Positions 1-5,783 of a DNA stretch of 16,783 bases are shown one piece after another. Under the pieces are notes generated by a model. The model was not told the DNA's origin, ran no database searches, and saw nothing but the letters and a program-made list of their open reading frames with translations. The stretch is taken from positions 1-16,783 of the forward strand of contig JBKPPF010000036.1 of assembly GCA_046733475.1 (NCBI GenBank), given 5' to 3'. Each line of letters starts with the position of its first letter. Within the stretch, counting starts at the first letter, position 1. A program made the translations under genes and the position numbers. The stretch is from DATEOR01 sp046733475. Its GTDB lineage: Bacteria > Actinomycetota > Thermoleophilia > Gaiellales > Gaiellaceae.

Positions 1-43
1 TTTTGCCTCAAACGTCTCGGGAGCTGCATGGAGGGGAGACTGA

Positions 44-128
44 TGCCGAAGGCGGGAGTCGAACCCGCACGGGGCAAAGCCCCACTGGATTTTGAGTCCA
101 GCGCGTCTTCCAGTTCCGCCACTTCGGC
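44..128 (-). tRNA. tRNA-Leu, anticodon CAA
   Basis: On the minus strand the sequence folds as a class II tRNA. The 7-bp acceptor stem pairs GCCGAAG with CTTCGGC and has an A discriminator at 44. U8 is in place, the D arm begins GCGG, and the anticodon stem-loop is CTGGA-CTCAAAA-TCCAG. The anticodon CAA reads UUG leucine codons. A long variable arm (GGGGC/GCCCC) and the T arm GCGGG-TTCGACT-CCCGC complete it. The long variable arm and A discriminator are expected for leucine. The 3' CCA is not encoded: the next minus-strand bases are TCA. It is divergent from the transporter cluster. No convincing terminator hairpin is seen in positions 1-43. Confidence 0.97.
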
Positions 129-145
129 AGAAGGCATCACGAGGG

Positions 146-174
146 ATCGTATCGGCACAGTTGCTGGACGTCTC
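146..174 (-). promoter_or_regulatory. candidate promoter of tRNA-Leu
   Basis: On the minus strand a TACGAT hexamer (146-151) fits the TAnnnT -10 pattern and lies about 18 bases before the mature tRNA 5' end. A weak -35-like GAGACG (169-174) sits 17 bases upstream. The match is by eye only. It overlaps the candidate plus-strand promoter, so the two would compete or be co-controlled. Confidence 0.35.
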
Positions 175-189
175 TCACGGCGTCATAAT
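161..189 (+). promoter_or_regulatory. candidate promoter of the transporter binding-protein gene
   Basis: TTGCTG (161-166), a 17-base spacer and CATAAT (184-189) resemble a sigma-70-type promoter, with 3/6 and 5/6 matches. Transcription would start near 196 and leave a leader of roughly 115 bases before the TTG start. I found no clear riboswitch fold or leucine-rich leader peptide in that leader. Confidence 0.4.
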
Positions 190-300
190 GGCGCCCCACA
201 CGAGCGGCCCGGCTCGGCGTGAGTCCGCGTCCGCTTCAGCAAGTCCCCTTCACGGCGAATGCTCGCAATGGGGCAGCGTCGAGAGAACAGTCGGGCGAAC

Positions 301-315
301 GAGGAGGCGCAGTTG
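301..315 (+). promoter_or_regulatory. Shine-Dalgarno that fixes a TTG start
   Basis: GAGGAGG at 301-307 lies five bases before a TTG at 313. That TTG is directly followed by a basic stretch and a lipoprotein signal sequence. The in-frame ATG at 259 would add 18 polar residues before the signal peptide and has no comparable ribosome site, so the TTG is the better start. Confidence 0.8.
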
Positions 316-1590
316 AGAAGCAGGAATCTTTTGTCGGTACTGGTCATGGTGCTCAGTGCCCTGGCGCTCCTGGCCGCTGGATGCGGCGGGGACGACAACG
401 GCACGAGCGGCGCGACCGGCGGCGACGAGACGAGTGGTGGCGGAGAGGCAGTCAAGATCGTCTCCGACCTGCCGCTGCAGGGCTCGTCGGCGGCTCAGAC
501 GGAAAGTATGAACAACGCGATCAAGCTCTACCTCGATTCGATCGGCGGCAAAGCGGGCGACTTCACCGTCTCGTTCGAGGCATTCGATGACGCCACGGCT
601 GCGAAGGGGGCATGGGACGAAGCTACCTGTGCCGCCAACGCACGCAAGTACGTCGAGGACGAGTCGATCCTGGGAGTGATCGGGACGTTTAACTCCGGCT
701 GTGCGGAAATCGAGGTCCCGATCGCCAACGAGGCCTCGCTCGCGTACGTGAGCCCCGCCAATACGGCCGTCGGGCTCACGCACGTCGGTGTCGGCTCTCT
801 GCCTGGCGAGCCGGACAAGTACTATCCGAGCGGCACGCGCAACTATGCGCGCGTCGTCGCCTCGGACGACTTCCAGGGCCAGGTCGATGCCTCGTACATG
901 AAAGACAAACTGGGCGTCACGAAGGTCTACATCCTGGACGACAAGGAGGCCTACGGTAAGGGCGTCGCCGACGCCTTCGAGCAGGCCGCCGAGGACGGCG
1001 GGATGACGGTTGCCGGACACACTGGTTGGGACGCGAACGCCCAGAACTACAAGGCGCTAATGACCCAGGTGAAGGCCTCGGGTGCAGACGGCGTCTACAT
1101 CGGCGGCATCGCCTGCCTCAACGGCGGACAGCTGATCAAGGACAAGGTTTCTACCGTCGGCGATAACGACACGGTCAAGCTGATGGTCTCCGACGGCTTC
1201 GTCCTCGACTCGCTCTTCGACGAGGCGGGAGCCGACAACCTCGCCGGCACGTACGGGAGTGCTCCGGTACTGAACCCGGAGGACCTGACTGGAGCGGGGA
1301 AGACCTTCCTCGACTCCTACTCGGCGAAGTACGGCTCACCGGAGGTGTACACGGCATACGCCGCGGCGGCCGCACAGGTGCTTGTCGACGCGATCAGCCG
1401 CTCTGACGGCTCTCGCGAGGACGTCGTCGCAAAGCTGTTCGAGACGAACATCACCGACGGTATCGTCGGGCCGATGTCGTTCAACGCGAACGGCGACCCG
1501 ACGACGGGTCTCATCTCGGTCTTCCTGGCGGAGGCGAGCGGTGCTCCGTGGAAGTTCCAAGAGGCCGTGAAGGTCCAGGCGACGGAGTAA
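313..1590 (+). CDS. HAAT-family ABC transporter substrate-binding lipoprotein (LivJ/LivK-like)
   Basis: This 425-residue extracytoplasmic binding protein should capture a branched-chain amino acid or similar solute for the permease encoded downstream. The N-terminus (R2, R4, then a hydrophobic run) ends in the lipobox LAAGC with the lipidated cysteine at residue 24. A glycine/serine/acidic linker follows to about residue 46. The rest reads as a two-lobed Peripla_BP_6 domain, starting VKIVSDLPLQG and including VSPANT at 146-151 in the usual ligand-pocket region. C106 and C130 could form a disulfide. The TTG start is chosen from the Shine-Dalgarno and signal peptide. It is the first gene of a cluster continuing into livHMGF, from which a strong stem-loop separates it. 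The substrate cannot be read from sequence: amides, urea or aromatic amino acids are possible in this family, although no urease genes are nearby. Confidence 0.92.
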   Translation: MRSRNLLSVLVMVLSALALLAAGCGGDDNGTSGATGGDETSGGGEAVKIVSDLPLQGSSAAQTESMNNAIKLYLDSIGGKAGDFTVSFEAFDDATAAKGAWDEATCAANARKYVEDESILGVIGTFNSGCAEIEVPIANEASLAYVSPANTAVGLTHVGVGSLPGEPDKYYPSGTRNYARVVASDDFQGQVDASYMKDKLGVTKVYILDDKEAYGKGVADAFEQAAEDGGMTVAGHTGWDANAQNYKALMTQVKASGADGVYIGGIACLNGGQLIKDKVSTVGDNDTVKLMVSDGFVLDSLFDEAGADNLAGTYGSAPVLNPEDLTGAGKTFLDSYSAKYGSPEVYTAYAAAAAQVLVDAISRSDGSREDVVAKLFETNITDGIVGPMSFNANGDPTTGLISVFLAEASGAPWKFQEAVKVQATE

Positions 1591-1606
1591 CAGTCGCTCA
1601 GTCAAA

Positions 1607-1643
1607 GAAACGAGAGGGCCGGCTTGACCGGCCCTCTCGTTTC
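1607..1643 (+). terminator. strong stem-loop between binding-protein gene and permease genes
   Basis: A perfect 16-bp inverted repeat (arms 1607-1622 and 1628-1643) encloses a 5-base CTTGA loop, 16 bases after the stop codon. The core is GC-rich, with AAAG and TTTC ends. There is no long T run, so it may be a partial terminator or a 3'-end stabiliser. In binding-protein transporter operons such hairpins commonly give more binding protein than permease, and I infer that role here. Confidence 0.85.
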
Positions 1644-1646
1644 CGT

Positions 1647-1652
1647 CATAAC
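1647..1652 (+). promoter_or_regulatory. possible -10 element before livH
   Basis: CATAAC sits eight bases before the GTG start of the first permease gene, just after the stem-loop. There is no Shine-Dalgarno. The spacing matches the leaderless pattern seen before polA and uvrB, but the hexamer is a poor match, so this is tentative. Confidence 0.25.
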
Positions 1653-1660
1653 AATCCCCT

Positions 1661-2767
1661 GTGGCGACTGCCGAAACCGCATCCCGACCCTCGTTCGAGC
1701 GTCGCGTGCCGGTCTCGCAGATCATCCTGTGGGTCGTAGGCATCGCACTCGCGGGGGCGATCGGCTACTGGCTGATCAAGAACGCGGTCGAGTCGCCGGA
1801 CCGCTTCCTCGAGGTCACGCTGATCGGGGTCACGAACGGCTCGATCTACGCACTCGTCGCGCTGGGCTACACACTCGTCTACGGGATCATCGAGCTGATC
1901 AACTTCGCCCACGGCGACAACTTCATGCTCGGGTCATTCCAGACGAACGGAATCGTCAACGACGGCTCGTTTCAGATTCCCTTCTTCCCGACATCGTTCG
2001 TCCTCGCGATCCCACTCGGAGCGGCGGCGACGGCCAACTCGTCGGCGGGACAAAAGATCTACACGATCCTCGCGTGTCTCTTCTTCTCCATGCTCTTCTG
2101 CATGGTCATCAACGTCTCGATCGAGCGAATCGGCTACAAGCCGCTCCGTGACCAGCCACGGCTCGTACCGCTCATCACTGCGCTCGGGTTCTCCTTCATA
2201 CTCCAGGACGTCGGGCTCGTCTGGAAGGGCGCCGGCCCGCAGCCGCTCCCGAACATCCTCCCGACGGGCACCATCTTCCACTGGCGCGGCGCGACGTACG
2301 GCTGGAACGACTTCATCGTCATCGCGGTCACGATTCCGCTGCTGATCGCGCTGACGTATCTCGTTCGCAGGACCCGCTCCGGGAAGGCGATGCGCGCGAC
2401 GGCGCAGGACATGGACGCCTCGTCGATGATGGGCATCAATGTCGACCGCACCATTTCCTTCACGTTCGCGCTCGGCGGCGCGCTCGCGGGTGCCGCCGGC
2501 GCAATCTACGCCCTCTACATCGGGACGACGAAGTTCGACCTCGGCTTTCGTCTCGGCCTCTTCGCGTTCACGGCGGCCGTCCTGGGCGGCATCGGCAACC
2601 TGAGCGGGGCAGTGCTAGGGGGAATCGTTCTGGGGCTCATCCAGGCATATACGGAAGGCTTCTGGGACGCGCGCTGGACGACGACGGTCGTCTTCAGCGT
2701 GCTCATCGCGATCCTCGTGTTTCGACCCTCGGGCATCCTCGGAGAGCAGGTGCCGGAGGGGCAATGA
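1661..2767 (+). CDS. livH: branched-chain amino acid ABC transporter permease LivH
   Basis: Inner-membrane permease of 368 residues, one half of the translocation channel. INFAHG (residues 80-85) after GYTLVYGIIEL is the LivH hallmark. The cytoplasmic ATPase-coupling segment is GKAMRATAQDMDASSMMGIN (241-260), and the tail FTAAVLGGIGNLSGAVLGG (303-321) is typical. It is about 60 residues longer than the roughly 308-residue E. coli LivH. The extra length is an N-terminal membrane segment at about 20-38 and an insertion around 95-135 (DGSFQIPFFP, then TANSSAGQK). The GTG start lies 17 bases after the stem-loop without a Shine-Dalgarno; the next in-frame GTG (1706) has none either. The stop overlaps the livM start by four bases (ATGA), implying translational coupling. 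Confidence 0.93.
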   Translation: MATAETASRPSFERRVPVSQIILWVVGIALAGAIGYWLIKNAVESPDRFLEVTLIGVTNGSIYALVALGYTLVYGIIELINFAHGDNFMLGSFQTNGIVNDGSFQIPFFPTSFVLAIPLGAAATANSSAGQKIYTILACLFFSMLFCMVINVSIERIGYKPLRDQPRLVPLITALGFSFILQDVGLVWKGAGPQPLPNILPTGTIFHWRGATYGWNDFIVIAVTIPLLIALTYLVRRTRSGKAMRATAQDMDASSMMGINVDRTISFTFALGGALAGAAGAIYALYIGTTKFDLGFRLGLFAFTAAVLGGIGNLSGAVLGGIVLGLIQAYTEGFWDARWTTTVVFSVLIAILVFRPSGILGEQVPEGQ

Positions 2768-4029
2768 GCGGCGAGGCCGGCCAACACGCGCCAAAGGCGA
2801 GCCGGCCGCGAGCCAGCACGTCTGGCTGGCGCGCTTCCTGGCGCCGCTATCGGAGAGAGCACAAGTGGCTTCGGTGGGCGATCCCAGTCGCGATCATCGC
2901 GCTCGCTTTCTCGTATCCATGGTGGGGCCTCGAGGGCCCGCTCTCGTTCATCTTCAACGACGGGCTCGGAATCGACAACGACACGCTCTTCAACATGTCG
3001 GTCTATGTCATGCTCGCCCTCGGCCTGAACGTCGTCGTGGGCTACGCCGGCCTTCTCGACCTCGGGTACGTCGCCTTCTTCGCCCTCGGTGCGTACACCC
3101 TCGGCTGGTTCGGCTCGGGACTGTTCTCCACACGCGATATCCACTTCCTGGACACGAACGCGACTCGTCTTCCGGGCATCCACCTGTCTTTCTGGGCCGT
3201 CGTCATCCTCGCGGGCGCGGTGTGCGCATTCGCAGGCGTGCTGATCGGCTGGCCGACCTTGCGCTTGCGCGGCGACTACCTGGCCATCGTCACGCTCGGC
3301 TTCGGCGAGATCATCCCCGATGTCTTCCGAAACGGCGACAGCATCGGCGGGCACAACCTGACCGGCGGCGTTCGCGGCGTCACCCAACTCGATCGCCCGG
3401 GTTTCGGCGACACCCTTCACAACGCGACGGGAGGGATCCTGCCAGTCCGCTACAACTCGCTCGAGCTTCGGCCGTGGTTCTGGACGATCCTCGTCATGAT
3501 GCTCATCACGATCTTCGTCAATCTGCGGCTCCGTGACTCGAAGCTGGGGCGGGCGTGGATCGCGGTGCGCGAGGACGAGGTCGCCGCTTCGGCCATGGGC
3601 GTGCCGCTCATGCGCACGAAGCTCTGGGCCTATGCGATCGGCGCCATCTTCGGCGGCTTCGCCGGCGCTGTGTATGGCTCCTTCATCAACGGTATCTTCC
3701 CGACGGGCTTCTCGTTCCAGATCTCCGTGATCGTGCTCGTCATGGTCATCGTGGGCGGCATGGGCAACATCTGGGGAGTGATCGCCGGCGCGATGCTGGT
3801 CTCCTGGCTCAACTTCCGGGGCCTGGACAAGATCGGAGAGTGGATCAACGGGGGGATCCCAGGCTCGGGCAACGACATCGCGATCGCGAAGTACAAGTTC
3901 GGGATCTTCGGCGGGTTGCTCGTGATCATGATGTTGTTCAGGCCGGAGGGCCTCATTCCGAGCTCGCGACGTAAAGCCGAGTTCGCCGAGGGTGAAGGCC
4001 AGGCTACGCTCTACGACGTAAGGACCTGA
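2764..4029 (+). CDS. livM: branched-chain amino acid ABC transporter permease LivM
   Basis: Second channel subunit, 421 residues. A basic cytoplasmic N-terminus (to about 37) precedes multiple membrane segments. LivM signatures are visible: NVVVGYAGLLDLGYVAFFALGA (89-110), LRLRGDYLAIVTLGFGE (166-182), the coupling helix GRAWIAVREDEVAASAMGV (262-280), and IVGGMGNIWGVIAGA (329-343). The end LFRPEGLIPS is characteristic. The ATG is preceded by GGAGGG (2755-2760) and overlaps the livH stop by four bases. Its own TGA overlaps the livG ATG by one base. It should pair with LivH and be powered by LivG and LivF. Confidence 0.94.
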   Translation: MSGEAGQHAPKASRPRASTSGWRASWRRYRREHKWLRWAIPVAIIALAFSYPWWGLEGPLSFIFNDGLGIDNDTLFNMSVYVMLALGLNVVVGYAGLLDLGYVAFFALGAYTLGWFGSGLFSTRDIHFLDTNATRLPGIHLSFWAVVILAGAVCAFAGVLIGWPTLRLRGDYLAIVTLGFGEIIPDVFRNGDSIGGHNLTGGVRGVTQLDRPGFGDTLHNATGGILPVRYNSLELRPWFWTILVMMLITIFVNLRLRDSKLGRAWIAVREDEVAASAMGVPLMRTKLWAYAIGAIFGGFAGAVYGSFINGIFPTGFSFQISVIVLVMVIVGGMGNIWGVIAGAMLVSWLNFRGLDKIGEWINGGIPGSGNDIAIAKYKFGIFGGLLVIMMLFRPEGLIPSSRRKAEFAEGEGQATLYDVRT

Positions 4030-4817
4030 TGGCAGACCCCGGCGCCAAGAACATCCTCGAGGCCGTCCAGGTGCGCAAAGAGTTCGGCGGCTTGATTGCG
4101 GTCAACGACGTCGACTTCGTCATCCCGCAAGGCTCGATCGTGAGCCTGATTGGCCCCAACGGGGCGGGCAAGACGACCTTCTTCAACATTCTTACCGGGG
4201 TCTACAAGCCGACCGCGGGCGGGGTGATCTTCGACGGCGCTTCGATCGGCGGGCTCCCCCCGCACAAGGTGACGGCGCTCGGCATGGCGCGCACCTTCCA
4301 GAACATTCGCCTCTTTCACAATATGACGGCGCTCGAGAACGTCCTCGTGGCCATGCACAGCCGCATCAAGGGCGGCGTCTGGCGTTCCATCTTTCGAACA
4401 CCGGCCTTGAAGCGAGAGGAGCAGGATGCACGCGACCGCGCGCGCGAGCTCCTTGCCTTCTCGGGGCTCCCGGGCAGAGAAGACGCCTACGCGAAGAACC
4501 TCGCGTACGGAGACCAGCGCCGCCTAGAGGTCGCGCGTGCGCTCGCCTCGGAGCCGCGGCTCCTGCTCCTCGACGAGCCGTCGGCCGGCATGAACCCGGA
4601 GGAGACGGCCAACTTCACGGAGTTCGTCTCAAAGCTCCGCGCCGAGCACGGCATCACGGTCCTTCTGATCGAACACGACATGCGCGTCGTCATGGGCATC
4701 TCCGACCGCGTCACCGTGCTCGACTACGGCGAGAAGATCGCCGAGGGCCTGCCGAAGGAGATCCAGCACGACGAGCGCGTCATCGAGGCCTATCTCGGGA
4801 CGGCGGCGACGGCATGA
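4029..4817 (+). CDS. livG: branched-chain amino acid ABC transporter ATPase LivG
   Basis: Cytoplasmic ATPase of 262 residues. Walker A is GPNGAGKTT (42-50) and Q91 follows in ARTFQNIRLF. The signature loop is LAYGDQ (158-163), the LivG-type variant of LSGGQ. Walker B is LLLLDEP (178-184), with catalytic E183, and the switch histidine is H216 in LLIEHDM. The long loop between Walker A and the signature (MHSRIKGGVWRSIFR, 109-123) and the C-terminal YLG motif are typical of LivG rather than LivF. AAGGA at 4020-4024 serves as ribosome site. The stop overlaps the livF start by four bases. Confidence 0.95.
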   Translation: MADPGAKNILEAVQVRKEFGGLIAVNDVDFVIPQGSIVSLIGPNGAGKTTFFNILTGVYKPTAGGVIFDGASIGGLPPHKVTALGMARTFQNIRLFHNMTALENVLVAMHSRIKGGVWRSIFRTPALKREEQDARDRARELLAFSGLPGREDAYAKNLAYGDQRRLEVARALASEPRLLLLDEPSAGMNPEETANFTEFVSKLRAEHGITVLLIEHDMRVVMGISDRVTVLDYGEKIAEGLPKEIQHDERVIEAYLGTAATA

Positions 4818-5590
4818 AGCTCCCCTGGCAGAAGGACGGCAACGGGAAGGAGCCCGCTCGCGTCGTGACGGGCGAGGGCGTCATCCTCAAGCTGGACGCA
4901 ATCCACACGTACTACGGGACGATCCACGCGCTGAAGGGTGTCTCGCTCGAGGTGAAGGCCGGTGAGATCGTGACCCTGATCGGCGCGAACGGAGCCGGCA
5001 AGTCGACGACGCTGCGCTCGATCAACGGCCTCAACCACCCGCGCGAAGGGCGGATCATCTTCCAGGGGACCGACATCACGGACACCGCGCCGCACGACAT
5101 CGTGCAGATGGGCATCTCGCAGTCGCCGGAGGGACGACGGATCTTCCCGCGCATGAGCGTCCTCGAGAACCTCGAGATGGGCGCCTACCAGCGCCAGAAG
5201 GGCCCCGAGATCCTGCAGGACCTCGAGCGCGTCTACTCGCTCTTCCCGCGCCTCAAGGAGCGGCTGCAGCAGAAGGCCGGGACGATGTCCGGAGGTGAGC
5301 AGCAGATGCTCGCCATGGGCCGCGCGCTCATGGCGCGCCCGAAGCTCCTCCTCCTCGACGAGCCCTCGATGGGTCTCGCTCCGATCTTCGTCGAGAAAAT
5401 CTTCGAGATCATCCGGGAGATCAACGCTCAGGGGACGCCGATCCTCCTCGTCGAGCAGAACGCGCTCATGGCGCTAGACACGGCCAACCGCGGCTACGTG
5501 CTCGAGACCGGCCACGTCGCGCTCGCCGATGATGCGAGGGCCCTGCGCGACAACGAGCAGGTCCGCAAGACCTACCTCGGCGAGGCATAG
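4814..5590 (+). CDS. livF: branched-chain amino acid ABC transporter ATPase LivF
   Basis: Second ATPase, 258 residues. Walker A is GANGAGKST (57-65) and the Q-loop region is GISQSPEGRRIF (100-111). The signature is MSGGEQ (158-163) and Walker B is LLLLDEP (178-184). The switch position carries Q215 in LLVEQN instead of histidine, which is normal for LivF and supports an asymmetric LivG/LivF pair. The N-terminus has about 22 extra polar residues before the conserved LKLDAIHTYYG. The ATG is fixed by the ATGA overlap with livG, though no good Shine-Dalgarno precedes it. It is the last gene of the cluster. No convincing hairpin terminator follows; twin palindromes lie downstream. Confidence 0.95.
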   Translation: MKLPWQKDGNGKEPARVVTGEGVILKLDAIHTYYGTIHALKGVSLEVKAGEIVTLIGANGAGKSTTLRSINGLNHPREGRIIFQGTDITDTAPHDIVQMGISQSPEGRRIFPRMSVLENLEMGAYQRQKGPEILQDLERVYSLFPRLKERLQQKAGTMSGGEQQMLAMGRALMARPKLLLLDEPSMGLAPIFVEKIFEIIREINAQGTPILLVEQNALMALDTANRGYVLETGHVALADDARALRDNEQVRKTYLGEA

Positions 5591-5637
5591 CGTCCCGGTG
5601 GGCGGGGCCGGCGTCCTTCGCGGCAAATGTTGTCTTC

Positions 5638-5652
5638 GTAACAGACTGTTAC
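5638..5652. repeat. perfect palindrome, copy 1 (operator-like)
   Basis: GTAACAGACTGTTAC is a perfect 7+1+7 inverted repeat around A5645, in the intergenic region between livF and polA. The one-base centre makes an RNA hairpin unlikely and a dimeric repressor site likely. Its centre is 139 bases before the polA GTG. The regulator is unknown. Confidence 0.7.
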
Positions 5653-5702
5653 TTGGTGTCTTTCGCGCGCCGACTTTCCGCTTGGCGCCTGGCTTTCTTC
5701 AA

Positions 5703-5717
5703 GTAACAGACTGCTAC
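5703..5717. repeat. near-perfect palindrome, copy 2 (operator-like)
   Basis: GTAACAGACTGCTAC differs from copy 1 by one base (T to C), which breaks one of seven arm pairs. Both copies are followed by T and preceded by TTC at short distance, so the direct repeat spans 16 bases with 15 identical. The centres are 65 bp apart, close to a whole number of helical turns. The copy centre is 74 bases before the polA start. Confidence 0.7.
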
Positions 5718-5771
5718 TAGGGCAACTGTGGGCGCCTTTTGCGCGGGATGCGCGCGCGTATCGCGGCGCCG

Positions 5772-5777
5772 TAGACT
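5772..5777 (+). promoter_or_regulatory. -10 element for a leaderless polA transcript
   Basis: TAGACT fits TAnnnT and ends six bases before the GTG start of polA, placing the transcription start on or beside the start codon. No Shine-Dalgarno exists and no clear -35 is seen. The same arrangement recurs at other genes in the window. Confidence 0.55.
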
Positions 5778-5783
5778 CGGGGT

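Noticed and set aside
188..316. Possible 42-codon leader peptide whose TGA overlaps the TTG start of the binding protein
   Set aside because: The ATG lies inside the predicted -10 element, so it would precede the transcription start. It has no ribosome site and no run of leucine, isoleucine or valine codons.
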